From: Polaribacter butkevichii
GTDB lineage: Bacteria > Bacteroidota > Bacteroidia > Flavobacteriales > Flavobacteriaceae
Direction: 5' to 3'
Assembly: GCF_038024105.1 (NCBI RefSeq)
Contig: NZ_CP150661.1
Span: 4,015,564-4,079,563, forward strand
DNA: 64,000 bases
Shown here: one piece after another, positions 8,096 to 16,967 of the stretch
How positions within the stretch are numbered: the first letter of the stretch is position 1
Layout: each line of letters begins with the position of its first letter
Notes under the pieces: model-generated
The model's database searches: none
The model's input: only the letters and a program-made list of their open reading frames with translations
What the model was told of the DNA's origin: nothing
Program-made: the position numbers and the translations under genes

Positions 8096-10117
8096 TTAAT
8101 AGTCTGTTTTTAGAGGAATTTTAAACCCAACTTTTGTGCCTTCTATGTTGTTTTTATTTTTTATTTCTTCAATAGAAAATGAATTGTATTTTGTTAAATG
8201 CTGAATACGCTCTTTTGTAACTTCTAACGCCACCGATTGATGATTTGTATTTTTCTTTTCTTTTTTTGATTGATAAAAGCCAATACCGTTATCTTCTATG
8301 GTAAAATGTAAGAAACTATTTCTAACTTCAAAAATAAGTTTAATTTTTGCATCTTTTTTATTCGGTTGAAAAGCGTGTTTGATACAGTTTTCTATAAAAG
8401 GTTGAATTAACATAGGCGGAATTAAAATCTCTTCGGAATCTATATTATTTAAAGAGGTTTCTATGTTATATTCAAAAGATTTCGAATTCATTTTTTGTTC
8501 TAAATCTAAATAATTCTTTATGGTTTCAAGTTCGTCTTTTAAGCTAATTTCTTCTAAACGAGAATTATTTAAAACACTTCTTAAAAGTATAGAAAACTGA
8601 GAAATGGTTTTGTTTAATTCTTTAGAATCGCCAGCATTACCAAGTGCTTTTATTCCGTTTAAAACATTAAAAATAAAATGCGGATTCATTTGTAATTGCA
8701 ACGCTTTCTGCTCTAGAGTTAATACCTTGTTTTTTATTTTTAGGGTATCAATTTTTTGTTGATTTTTTTTATTGATTTTTCTAATATATAGTTCAACAAT
8801 AGCAGCCAATAACAAACATAAAAAAGCAACACATAAAATTAAAAACCAAGCTTTTTTATAAATCGGAGTTTCTATAAAAAAAGAAAAGGATGCTTTTTTA
8901 CTAACTGTATCTCCATCTTTAGACTGCACCGAAAATGTATAGTTACCAGCTTTTAAGTTTGCGAAATCTACCTGATTTTGATGGCTCCAAGGCGTAAACT
9001 TATTATTTAGTTGATAACGGTATTGTAAGTTTTTTGGATTTCTTAAATCTACTGTTTTAAAAGTAAATGAAATGTTGTTTTCATTAGGTTTTAAAGTTAG
9101 CTTTTTTATGTTTATTGAATCTAAGAATTTATAATTTACAGAAATACTTTCAATAAAAACACGCGGTGTAATTGTTTTTAAAAAGGTATTGTATTTATAT
9201 AAACCTTTGTTAGAACTTGCAATCCAAATAGTATTTTGTTGGTCTATAATTAGGGCATTTATTTTATTAGAAATTGCTGTATTGTATTTGTTTATGTTTC
9301 TTTTAAAAGTATAATTTTCTGCGTCTAAAACTTCGATTCCATTTTCTTTGGTAGTAATCCAAATTTCATCATTTATTTTCTTTAAAGATGAGGTGTTTTT
9401 AGAGGTTGGAATGTTTTTAATGATGGAATCATTTTCAATAACTTTTAATCCATTTAAAAAACTACTTGCTATTATTTTATCATTCTGTATTAAAAAAGAG
9501 GTAAAATTATCATTAGAAATTTTAGTTACTTTCTTTGGTTGGTAAAGCTTGTCTATGTTCCATAATCCTTTTATAGAAGTAATGTAAAAGGAGTTTTTAA
9601 CATAAACGATGTCATTAATAATAGAAAAATCTATTTGAGTATTTATTTTTAAAGGCTGAATATAATCTTCTCTTAATTCTGAGACTCCTTGTACCGTTGC
9701 TAAAATTATTTGATTTTGTATCTTTTTAATTTTAAGGATTTCTTTACTCTCAAAAAAGATTGATTTGTTGTTCTGAAGAATTAAAAGTCCGTTTTTTAAC
9801 CCCACATAAACCTTGTTGTCTTCTATAAGAATACAATTTGCTTTTCCTTGTGTGTGGTTGGTGAAATTTACACCATCAAACTTTGTATATCCTTTATCTG
9901 TGGCTAGCCATAAATAGCCAATTTTATCTTGTGCAATATCATTTATAGAAGTTGTTGGTAATCCGTCAGAAATAGAAAAATTTTGAAGCGTGTTTTCTTG
10001 AGAATACATGGCGTTTATCAGAAAAAAAACAAGAAAGAAAAGTGAAGTTTTTAGTCTCCTTTTTGCTCCTTGTTCTGCGTGATATTTAGAAGACAAAATT
10101 TTAAAAATTATTTCCAT
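8096..10117 (-). CDS. LytS-type sensor histidine kinase with beta-propeller sensor
   Basis: 673 residues. A leader of about 40 residues includes the hydrophobic LKTSLFFLVFFLINAMYSQ. A periplasmic sensor of two-component-regulator propeller repeats follows (residues about 45-310, for example DGLPTTSINDIAQDKIGYLW), then a Y_Y_Y domain, a membrane helix near 415-440 and a coiled coil. The kinase core has H480 in QMNPHFIFNVLNGIKALG and a HATPase with IENCIKHAF and IEDNGIGF. This is the sensor of the LytS/LytTR pair and is cotranscribed with the phosphoesterase and regulator. The residues before the hydrophobic stretch are unusually long, so the true start may be internal. Confidence 0.92.
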   Translation of the reverse strand: MEIIFKILSSKYHAEQGAKRRLKTSLFFLVFFLINAMYSQENTLQNFSISDGLPTTSINDIAQDKIGYLWLATDKGYTKFDGVNFTNHTQGKANCILIEDNKVYVGLKNGLLILQNNKSIFFESKEILKIKKIQNQIILATVQGVSELREDYIQPLKINTQIDFSIINDIVYVKNSFYITSIKGLWNIDKLYQPKKVTKISNDNFTSFLIQNDKIIASSFLNGLKVIENDSIIKNIPTSKNTSSLKKINDEIWITTKENGIEVLDAENYTFKRNINKYNTAISNKINALIIDQQNTIWIASSNKGLYKYNTFLKTITPRVFIESISVNYKFLDSINIKKLTLKPNENNISFTFKTVDLRNPKNLQYRYQLNNKFTPWSHQNQVDFANLKAGNYTFSVQSKDGDTVSKKASFSFFIETPIYKKAWFLILCVAFLCLLLAAIVELYIRKINKKNQQKIDTLKIKNKVLTLEQKALQLQMNPHFIFNVLNGIKALGNAGDSKELNKTISQFSILLRSVLNNSRLEEISLKDELETIKNYLDLEQKMNSKSFEYNIETSLNNIDSEEILIPPMLIQPFIENCIKHAFQPNKKDAKIKLIFEVRNSFLHFTIEDNGIGFYQSKKEKKNTNHQSVALEVTKERIQHLTKYNSFSIEEIKNKNNIEGTKVGFKIPLKTDY

Positions 10118-10136
10118 GATAACAAACTTACTAATT

Positions 10137-10175
10137 AAAACGTCATTACACCATTTTTAATTTTGTGTAATGACG
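10137..10175 (-). terminator. Terminator of the 10201-11286 gene
   Basis: CGTCATTACAC (10141-10151) and GTGTAATGACG (10165-10175) form an 11-bp perfect stem. On the minus strand a T run follows (10140-10137). It lies between the stop of the exported-protein gene and the start of the kinase gene, separating the two transcription units. Confidence 0.8.
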
Positions 10176-10200
10176 CTTAAGGTACAATTTCCATTTAAAA

Positions 10201-11286
10201 TTACTTCATCGCATACAAGCGTTTGTTGTTGGTGTCTGGTTCTATGTGTTCTAAATCTCCGTAAGGCTTAATCAATGGTTTTAAAACCACTAAACCAGAT
10301 GTTCTTCCTCTAATTATTAAAGTGCTGTTTTTAGTACTCCAATTCCATCTATATTTTTCTAGCGGAATGTTATGTGCGTTCATTTCTACCATTAGTTCTT
10401 CATTTTGTTCAATCCAATCCATTACTTCTTCTTGTGATGTAAATATTGGCATTTCATCATCTGTATTATGGTATCCAAATTCCCATTTAATAGGTATAGA
10501 AAACTGTTTTGTATAAGGTTCACCTACGTATCTTTCTTCTTCATTATTTAAAGCATCATACCAATTTATGTCTTTTTCTTCTGGATATTTTCTGGCGATT
10601 TCTTTAGATAAATCTATTTTTCCTGGCGAATTTGCTGTTGGATAAAAAACATAATAAGGTTGTGCTAAATAGTAGTTAGAGAATTTGCCGCCAAAAACGG
10701 TGTAATATGGCGATGCAATTACTTTTGGTAAACTTTTAGCAGATAAAGCACTTTTTAACGTATTTAAAAGCGTGGCGTTTTCTACCAAACCAGAAGCATG
10801 AAATACTATTTTTGTGTTATTATTTACCACATCTTTTAGGGATGGCAAAGTACCTTCTTTTAAGCTTCTTTTTAGGGTTTCTGTGGTAATTTTGTCTCCT
10901 CTAACAATGGTTTCTAAATTCATTCCTTTATAAGGATTGCTTTTATTTACAATATGAATATCTCCATAAGGATGCTTATTTGCGTTTTTATTTAACCACA
11001 AAATAATTTCTTCTAAAGAATATTGTCCGTCAATTATTTTGATATCTTTTTCCTGAAAATAGGCGCGCGCATTCGAATAAAAAGTTTCGTTGCCTTTATC
11101 GAAACCGGTAATAAATACAATGGGTTTTCTTGCAGCAACATTTACAGCTATTTCATTTTTAATAGTGTTGTTGTCTACTATAGCAATTGTTTCTTTTTTT
11201 ATTTCGTTGCTATCACAACAGATAAAAGGGCTGCTTAATAAAATTAAACCTGCTACAAATACGGATGTTTTTAAGATAGTTCTCAT
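10201..11286 (-). CDS. Exported protein of unknown function
   Basis: 361 residues. The N-terminal hydrophobic segment MRTILKTSVFVAGLILLSSP is followed by FICCDSNE; the Cys pair could be a lipobox, but it is not canonical. The mature part contains RKPIVFITGFDKGN near residue 55 and a mixed alpha/beta stretch, and it ends with the basic/aromatic region KYRWNWSTKNSTLIIRGRTS. I do not recognise the family. It is monocistronic, with its own terminator at 10137 and an exact 12-bp direct repeat upstream. It lies directly in front of the LytS/LytTR operon, which makes it a plausible target of that system. Confidence 0.75.
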   Translation of the reverse strand: MRTILKTSVFVAGLILLSSPFICCDSNEIKKETIAIVDNNTIKNEIAVNVAARKPIVFITGFDKGNETFYSNARAYFQEKDIKIIDGQYSLEEIILWLNKNANKHPYGDIHIVNKSNPYKGMNLETIVRGDKITTETLKRSLKEGTLPSLKDVVNNNTKIVFHASGLVENATLLNTLKSALSAKSLPKVIASPYYTVFGGKFSNYYLAQPYYVFYPTANSPGKIDLSKEIARKYPEEKDINWYDALNNEEERYVGEPYTKQFSIPIKWEFGYHNTDDEMPIFTSQEEVMDWIEQNEELMVEMNAHNIPLEKYRWNWSTKNSTLIIRGRTSGLVVLKPLIKPYGDLEHIEPDTNNKRLYAMK

Positions 11287-11317
11287 GTTTTCTGCTTTTT
11301 TAAATGTTAATACACTG

Positions 11318-11325
11318 TAAAAGTA
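11318..11325 (-). promoter_or_regulatory. -7-like box of the exported-protein gene
   Basis: On the minus strand the sequence is TACTTTTA, one base from TAnnTTTG. It lies 31 bp before the ATG at 11286, immediately downstream of the tandem repeat at 11355-11387. Confidence 0.4.
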
Positions 11326-11354
11326 GTTGAGAAGATCTCTTATATTTTGCGGCT

Positions 11355-11387
11355 ATTAGAATTCGTAAATAATGAATTAGAATTCGT
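11355..11387 (-). promoter_or_regulatory. Exact tandem 12-bp repeat, candidate LytTR operator
   Basis: ATTAGAATTCGT occurs at 11355-11366 and again at 11376-11387, a start-to-start distance of 21 bp (two helical turns). It lies roughly 30-70 bp upstream of the -7-like box of the 10201-11286 gene, a normal activator position. LytTR regulators bind direct repeats with this periodicity. Confidence 0.5.
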
Positions 11388-11390
11388 GTT

Positions 11391-11744
11391 TTAATTTAAA
11401 ATTAAAGAATAATCGATATCAGCCGTAGCTATTATTTTGTTTTTATTGGAAGGATAAATTCCTAATAAAATTTTAAGTTCTTCAATTTCATAAGTATCAA
11501 AAACTAAAACTAAATTTTGATGAAAAGTGGGTACCGGTATCTTTCTTCTTTGTGTTGTATTAGCACTGTAATCTAACCAATAATGAATGTCTATGGCGGC
11601 AACATATTCTTTAAATTTCTTTAATTGCTCTTTATCAAACTGAAAAAAGATATTATTAAAAATAAGGTTATAATTATTACAATCTTTACAAATTGATATT
11701 TCTCCGTTTTTAACGCTAGCTATTATTTTAGATTTTTGACACAT
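11391..11744 (-). CDS. DUF6686 family protein
   Basis: 117 residues, small and cytosolic. C2 and the pair C19/C22 (ISICKDCNNYNL) are followed by IFNNIFFQFDKEQLKKF, a pattern I associate with DUF6686, a Bacteroidota family of unknown function. The pair could bind a metal. It is the last gene of the flavin-redox operon (12 bp after the reductase, same strand). It ends only 4 bp before the tandem repeat that seems to belong to the next promoter. The family assignment comes from memory of the sequence pattern. Confidence 0.7.
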   Translation of the reverse strand: MCQKSKIIASVKNGEISICKDCNNYNLIFNNIFFQFDKEQLKKFKEYVAAIDIHYWLDYSANTTQRRKIPVPTFHQNLVLVFDTYEIEELKILLGIYPSNKNKIIATADIDYSLILN

Positions 11745-11755
11745 TCTTTTAATTT

Positions 11756-13954
11756 TTAGTAACAGTCAGTTTTAATTTGGTTGTTTTCTTCAAATTTATA
11801 TAATGAAGATTGTAGGTGTTTTTTACAGATTTCTTCTAACACTTTTGTAACTCCTTTTTGCATAGCAATAGAGCCACAAATCATAATTATATTTCCGTTT
11901 TTTAAAGTATTTGCAATTAAAGTTGCTTGCCGTTTTATTATATCTTGAACATATATTTTTTCTTTTTCTTCTTGAGAGTAGGCAGTATAAAAAGAAGTAA
12001 GTCCTTTGTTTTCTATAGCAGTATTAATGTTGTTTTTATAGATATTAAAGGATTCTTTTGTTCTTCCTCCCCAAAATAAATGGACTTTTGTGTTTGATTT
12101 GTTTCTATTAATCATTCCTAAAAATGGTGCAATTCCGGTTCCGTTGGCAATTAAAATAACTTCTTTTGTTTTCTTCGAAAGATGAAATGCTGCATTTTTT
12201 TGAATGCTAGCTACCATTTTATCAGCTGTATGTAAGCTATTAAAATAGGTAGAGCAAAGTCCGAATTCATGTTTTTTGATGCTTAACAGAATTGTATGAT
12301 CAATTTTAGCAATAGAATACAAACGGCTTCTCGTTTCATTTTTTGGAGTAATAGAAAGTAAGTCTCCAGACTCGAAAGTTGTTTTTTTATTCGGCTTTAA
12401 TTGAATTAAAAAAGTATCATCAATATTAATATCAGTTTTATTGATTACCGTAAATTCTTGTTCCTTTTTGTTATTTGTTAAAAGACTTTCTGCAGTTATT
12501 GTAAGGGTTGTTTTGTTAAAAGAATTCCATTCTTCTAACCATTGATTAAATTCAGAAAAAGATTGATTATTAATTTTAGAAACGGGTAAAATAGGAGTGA
12601 ACTTATTGTGTAATTGTAAATTAGCGTGTACTAAAACAGCAAACTTACAATATTGTGTATATTCTTTAGAGCCAAAACCTACTACAGAGAAATTTAAGAC
12701 ATTGTTTTGCGGTGTGCTTTCAATTTTAGAAATAAATTTTTTCGCATTTATGGGTGCTTCTCCTTCACCATAAGTTGCAGTAAATATAATAAGGTTTGTG
12801 GCTTTTTTATAGCTTGCGTACTGGTTTAATTCTGATAAAAACACCGTTTTTCCAGAAGTTATTAAAGCTTTATAAAATGCCGTTGCAAAATTAAAAGTGC
12901 TTCCGGTTTCAGAACCAACTAGTATAATGTATTCAGCTTCATCTTTGTGAAACTTATTTTTTATGATTGTTGTTTTCTTTCTTCTTTGTAAAGTCATTGC
13001 AAAACCAGAAAAAATAAAGAATAAAATAGCAAAACAAGCTAATAATAAAATGATAGACCATAAAATAGAGCCTTTTCCTGTATGGAGTAATAAGCTATAA
13101 TAAGAGCCAAAAGTTACCAATGGTTGTTTTTTTAGGCTAATAATTTGTCCTGTTTTTTGATGTACAGCAACTTCTTTATTAGTAAGTTTTACATAGTAAT
13201 AATCTTCTTCATCTGTAGAAAAAGGGAATTCTATTTTTTTGACTTTATCTAACTTTGTTGTTTTAAAAAACTCAAAAGTAGCGCTATTAACTGTTGAGGT
13301 GTCTTTTTTCTGTTCAATATTTTGATGAATAGCAGTGTCTTTTGGTAACAAAGAAAATTTTTCTAAAGACAAATAAACTCCGGTTACGGTAATGATAATA
13401 ATAGGAATCAATGTATAGCGACCTATAATAATATGGTAATATTGGTTAAAATCTTCTTTAACAATTTTAGAGAAAAACTTAGAAATACCACCTTGTCTTT
13501 TTGCAATTAATACAATTCCGGTAACGGAAATTAACAGCAGTAAAAAGGAAACAAAACCAATTAAGATTCTTCCTGTAGATTTTAAAAATAACGAACGATG
13601 TAAATTTGTAGCAAATTCATAAATTGGTTTTTTCTCTATGATCTCTCCAATCTTTTCTCCTGTTTTTGGGTTGATATAAAAAGTAGCACTTTTACCATCT
13701 TCTAAAATAACATTTGCAGACACAAAATCATTCTCATCAACTTCTATGGTAATTATCTCTTCGTATTTTTGATGCAATACGGCAATGGTTTCTGCAATAG
13801 AAATTTGATTAGTAGGCACAACATCAAACGAGTTTAATTTATCTGAGATTGGTTCAAAAGCTAATATTATTCCGGTAACAGAAGCAATTATAATAAATAA
13901 AGCAGAAGATATAGCTAGGGTTAAGTGGCTATATCTCCAAATAGAAATTGTCAT
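11756..13954 (-). CDS. PepSY-domain membrane reductase with flavodoxin and FAD/NAD(P) modules
   Basis: 732 residues. The N-terminal half is a PepSY_TM-type membrane protein: RYSHLTLAISSALFIIIASV is the first helix, further helices lie near 130-150, 175-195 and 295-320, and two extracytosolic PepSY-like segments sit between them. Then come a flavodoxin domain (ILVGSETGSTFNFATAF, TATYGEGEAP), an FAD-binding barrel (RSRLYSIAK) and an NAD(P) domain (LIANGTGIAPFLGMI). The design passes electrons from cytosolic NAD(P)H via FAD and FMN across the membrane. It is encoded 11 bp after the DUF2271 gene, its likely extracytosolic partner. Annotation pipelines often call it sulfite-reductase flavoprotein, but no sulfite reductase is nearby. 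Confidence 0.88.
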   Translation of the reverse strand: MTISIWRYSHLTLAISSALFIIIASVTGIILAFEPISDKLNSFDVVPTNQISIAETIAVLHQKYEEIITIEVDENDFVSANVILEDGKSATFYINPKTGEKIGEIIEKKPIYEFATNLHRSLFLKSTGRILIGFVSFLLLLISVTGIVLIAKRQGGISKFFSKIVKEDFNQYYHIIIGRYTLIPIIIITVTGVYLSLEKFSLLPKDTAIHQNIEQKKDTSTVNSATFEFFKTTKLDKVKKIEFPFSTDEEDYYYVKLTNKEVAVHQKTGQIISLKKQPLVTFGSYYSLLLHTGKGSILWSIILLLACFAILFFIFSGFAMTLQRRKKTTIIKNKFHKDEAEYIILVGSETGSTFNFATAFYKALITSGKTVFLSELNQYASYKKATNLIIFTATYGEGEAPINAKKFISKIESTPQNNVLNFSVVGFGSKEYTQYCKFAVLVHANLQLHNKFTPILPVSKINNQSFSEFNQWLEEWNSFNKTTLTITAESLLTNNKKEQEFTVINKTDINIDDTFLIQLKPNKKTTFESGDLLSITPKNETRSRLYSIAKIDHTILLSIKKHEFGLCSTYFNSLHTADKMVASIQKNAAFHLSKKTKEVILIANGTGIAPFLGMINRNKSNTKVHLFWGGRTKESFNIYKNNINTAIENKGLTSFYTAYSQEEKEKIYVQDIIKRQATLIANTLKNGNIIMICGSIAMQKGVTKVLEEICKKHLQSSLYKFEENNQIKTDCY

Positions 13955-13965
13955 TCTGTTTCTTT

Positions 13966-14457
13966 TTATTGTGCTAACATTCTTACGTAGCGTATAAATC
14001 CTTTTCCTTCTATTTTAGACTTTAAATTGGCTGTTGTTAGCTCAAATTCTACATCATCTTTATGATATTTTTGATCTTCTACAGCAGTTTCAAAACGGAT
14101 TTTATATCCTTTATCTATTTTATCTTTATCAATTCTAATTATGCTAATAGTACGTTGTCCGCCGCTAATTGTAGCTCCTGTAATCGCATCAATATCAGCT
14201 CTTTTTTTACCTTGAAAATTCCACCATTCTGTAATGTCAAAATACCATTCATCATCATCACCTTGCACATATAAAGTTTCTTCATATTCGCCATTTGGGT
14301 TTAATAATGACACCACTACATAAGCACCCTCGCCCGTGTAGTTTTTCATTTGAATCATACATTTGTATGGAGTGCTTTCACTTGTTTTTTTAAAACTGAA
14401 TAAGGCTGTTACAACCAATAAAAATATTGGAACTATAAATAAGATTTTTTTAATCAT
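13966..14457 (-). CDS. Extracytosolic DUF2271 protein with flavinylation-like motif
   Basis: 163 residues. The N-terminal helix MIKKILFIVPIFLLVVTALF is a signal peptide or anchor. The DUF2271 pattern is clear: YVVVSLLNPNGEYEETLYV, then DITEWWN and IDAITGATISGGQRTISI, with a C-terminal beta region. The stretch D90-A-I-T-G-A-T96 matches the Dxx(S/T)GA(S/T) motif where ApbE attaches FMN to threonine in NqrC/RnfG-type proteins. With the PepSY reductase next door it is a good candidate for the periplasmic flavin carrier. ApbE itself is not in this window. That T96 is modified is an inference. Confidence 0.82.
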   Translation of the reverse strand: MIKKILFIVPIFLLVVTALFSFKKTSESTPYKCMIQMKNYTGEGAYVVVSLLNPNGEYEETLYVQGDDDEWYFDITEWWNFQGKKRADIDAITGATISGGQRTISIIRIDKDKIDKGYKIRFETAVEDQKYHKDDVEFELTTANLKSKIEGKGFIRYVRMLAQ

Positions 14458-14468
14458 CGTTTAGGGTA

Positions 14469-15941
14469 TTATTTTAAAAAGTTGATTTGTTGTTTTTTTA
14501 ATAATTCGTTTTCAGAGGCTAAATCAAAAATAGATTCATCAAAATCTGTTTTTATATTTTTATCAGCACCAATGCTTAGTAAATATTTAATGATTTCTGT
14601 GTTTTTAGCTTTCATTACTGCTATTTGTAATGCAGATAAGCTTTCTTTATTTAGTGTATTTACATCAATTTTAAATGCGGCTAACCTTTTTAATAAAGGC
14701 AAATTATTTTCTTGAGTGGCAATATGTAATAATGTGTTTCCAGAATTTTGAAGTTGATTTATAACCAATCCGTTTTTTTCTAAAACGTTTAATTTGGCAT
14801 CAAAAATTTCGGGCTTATTTGCTTTAAAGTTTTTAATTAGATAATAAGAAAGCGTATTTCCATCTTTATCAACAATATTAATGTCTGCACCTTTTTTTAA
14901 TAAGTATTCAATAACATCAACAGAGTTTCTACCAACAGCATTTGTTAGGGCAGTATGACCGTCATTATTTTTTAGGTTGATACTTTTTACATCCTTAGAT
15001 AATAATTTAACAACTTCTAAGCTGTTGCTATTGGCAGCATTTATAAAAGGAGAATTTCCTTCTTTATCTTGTAAGTTAGTAGATACTCCTTTATCTATAA
15101 AGTATTTAAAAATTGAAAGATCCTTATTATTTCTAGCGATAAAGTGAAGTGGATTTCTATTATTGTCATCAACAACATTTGGTTTTATTCCGTTTTTTTC
15201 TAAAAATTGATACGTTTCTAAAGTGTTCTGTTTGTTTCTAGAACCTTTGCTAGCAAATAACATCGCATTTTTTCCGGTATCAACCCCCTTGTCTAAAAGA
15301 ATTTTTAAGAATTGTGTATTTCCTCCTTTTGCGGCATATTCAAAAAGCCCGTTTCCTTCTGCATCTTTATCATCTAAAGAAGCGCCTTTTGTAATTAAAT
15401 ATTTTACAAGTTTAAAATCTTTTAAATGAGAAGCAACCAACAACAATGCATTTGCCCCATCATGGTTTTTTTCTTTTGTAATATCTGCACCAATACTAAA
15501 ACTATATTTATATAATTCTATATCTAATTGACCGGCAGAAGCTGCAAAGTTTAAAAAAGTGTTTCCGTGTGTATCTATTACATCTGTTTTTGCTCCTTTA
15601 GAAACAAGGTGTTTCATAATTTCTAAATTATTAGTGTATGCGGCCCAAAAAATATACGTTCGTCCATCGTGTGTTTTTTTATTAACGTCATTTCCTTTTT
15701 TAGTTAAAAGATATTCGATTGTTTTGTTATCTACTTTATTTAAAATGGCATAGACAACGCCATCAAAAGCATTTTGGTTTAAAGCAGAAGCATCATTTCC
15801 TTCTGCAATTTTTTGATCTATAATAGAGATACTTGGGTTTGTTTTCCAAAAAGCTCTGTTATGAAAAATGTTGTTTTTTTGCGCAGTTACTGTAACGCTA
15901 ATAAGTAAAAATAGTAAGGCTATTTTATTTGATTTTTGCAT
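14469..15941 (-). CDS. Exported ankyrin-repeat protein
   Basis: 490 residues. The signal peptide MQKSNKIALLFLLISVTVTAQ ends in a normal TAQ site. The rest is a near-continuous array of about 12 ankyrin repeats (residues about 50-485) such as DGRTYIFWAAYTNNLEIMKHL, GNTFLNFAASAGQLDIELY and GHTALTNAVGRNSVDVIEYL. It is a periplasmic protein-protein interaction scaffold of unknown partner. It lies between the DUF6607 gene (3 bp upstream) and the DUF2271 gene (11 bp downstream), so it is made together with the redox proteins. It has no enzymatic domain. Confidence 0.9.
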   Translation of the reverse strand: MQKSNKIALLFLLISVTVTAQKNNIFHNRAFWKTNPSISIIDQKIAEGNDASALNQNAFDGVVYAILNKVDNKTIEYLLTKKGNDVNKKTHDGRTYIFWAAYTNNLEIMKHLVSKGAKTDVIDTHGNTFLNFAASAGQLDIELYKYSFSIGADITKEKNHDGANALLLVASHLKDFKLVKYLITKGASLDDKDAEGNGLFEYAAKGGNTQFLKILLDKGVDTGKNAMLFASKGSRNKQNTLETYQFLEKNGIKPNVVDDNNRNPLHFIARNNKDLSIFKYFIDKGVSTNLQDKEGNSPFINAANSNSLEVVKLLSKDVKSINLKNNDGHTALTNAVGRNSVDVIEYLLKKGADINIVDKDGNTLSYYLIKNFKANKPEIFDAKLNVLEKNGLVINQLQNSGNTLLHIATQENNLPLLKRLAAFKIDVNTLNKESLSALQIAVMKAKNTEIIKYLLSIGADKNIKTDFDESIFDLASENELLKKQQINFLK

Positions 15942-15944
15942 AAT

Positions 15945-16847
15945 TTATTTTTTTACAAATGATTCTATGATTGTGTTTATTTCGTCTTCTTTGGTAATTT
16001 TATCAGAAAATAAATGTTTGTACAATGGTTTGTTGTCTACTTTAGTTTCTAAGGATAAATTTCTGTTTCTATTAAAAACATCTTCCCATTTATTTCTAAC
16101 CAATTGCCATTTATTATTGTTAGCTTTCCACCAATCAGAAGCTGCTTTACATCTACTATCATCAACTTTTACGTACGTATTGTATCCTTTTTCTTTGGCT
16201 AACACAACATCTTTTTTTCCCGCTTCGCGAATAATTTTACTGTTATCTTGGTCATGAAGCCAACCGTAGCTTGTAATTTCATGTCTATTACCTCTTAACG
16301 TGATGTTGTAATCGTTTCTCTTGGTGTATTCTCTTCTTGGTAATGGAGCGGTAGTTTCGTTTTCCCAATAGCTTTTTCCGTCTACATGAACCCAAGTTCC
16401 AGAACCTTCGTAACGTGGACTGTCATCTACTTGATATACTTTTTGTGTCCATTGTTTTTTTACATCACTTTTACTTTTTTGTTCAAAAGTCCAGTTGTTA
16501 TCACCATTAAACATGTAAAAATCTGTGTTTTCGTACAACCAATCTTGTCTCCAATGCTTAATAATCATTGGGTCTTTTGGGTTACCAACTTGTAATAAAT
16601 GTTGAATTGATATTTTATTATTCTCGTCTTCTACCAAGCCTGCCCATTCTAAACCTTTATCAACTTTTGTTTTAGAAGGTCTGTAAGTAGAATCTTTACT
16701 ATAGTTAAAAGTTTCAGCAAAATTGAAAGTCACTTCATAACAGCCACACATTTCTTTTATGGCATTTTGATCTTTCTTCTTTTTACTTTGTGCACTAATA
16801 GTTATCGAAACTAAAAGTAGTAGTGTAGTTAATATTGATTTAGTCAT
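15945..16847 (-). CDS. Exported DUF6607 family protein
   Basis: 300 residues. It has a signal peptide MTKSILTTLLLLVSITISAQ. The mature protein starts with a basic stretch and MCGCYEVTFNFAETF, followed by a lipocalin-like beta region rich in aromatic residues (HWRQDWLYEN, NNWTFEQKS, GSGTWVHVDGKSYWENETT). It matches what I know as DUF6607, a Bacteroidota family often encoded near heme/iron uptake and PepSY genes. It is the first gene of the five-gene operon 16847-11391. An HmuY-like remnant lies divergently just beyond its promoter. The function is unknown. Confidence 0.82.
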   Translation of the reverse strand: MTKSILTTLLLLVSITISAQSKKKKDQNAIKEMCGCYEVTFNFAETFNYSKDSTYRPSKTKVDKGLEWAGLVEDENNKISIQHLLQVGNPKDPMIIKHWRQDWLYENTDFYMFNGDNNWTFEQKSKSDVKKQWTQKVYQVDDSPRYEGSGTWVHVDGKSYWENETTAPLPRREYTKRNDYNITLRGNRHEITSYGWLHDQDNSKIIREAGKKDVVLAKEKGYNTYVKVDDSRCKAASDWWKANNNKWQLVRNKWEDVFNRNRNLSLETKVDNKPLYKHLFSDKITKEDEINTIIESFVKK

Positions 16848-16879
16848 TTTATAATTTTTTGGTGTTTTAATTATTTCGA

Positions 16880-16887
16880 CAAAAATA
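16880..16887 (-). promoter_or_regulatory. -7 box of the DUF6607/PepSY operon
   Basis: The minus-strand sequence is TATTTTTG, an exact TAnnTTTG, 32 bp before the ATG at 16847. No clear -33 TTG is visible. A second exact box, TATATTTG, is present on the plus strand at 16921-16928 and may be the surviving promoter of the HmuY remnant. Confidence 0.5.
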
Positions 16888-16967
16888 TAAAATTTATTTA
16901 GATTGATTAAAAATAACGCATATATTTGTCGAAAATTATTAAGAATGTTTCTAAATAAAGAAATTGA

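Noticed and set aside
11756..13954. Reading the PepSY reductase as a sulfite reductase flavoprotein
   Set aside because: There is no sulfite reductase hemoprotein gene nearby, and the PepSY membrane half plus the DUF2271 neighbour point to extracytosolic electron transfer instead.
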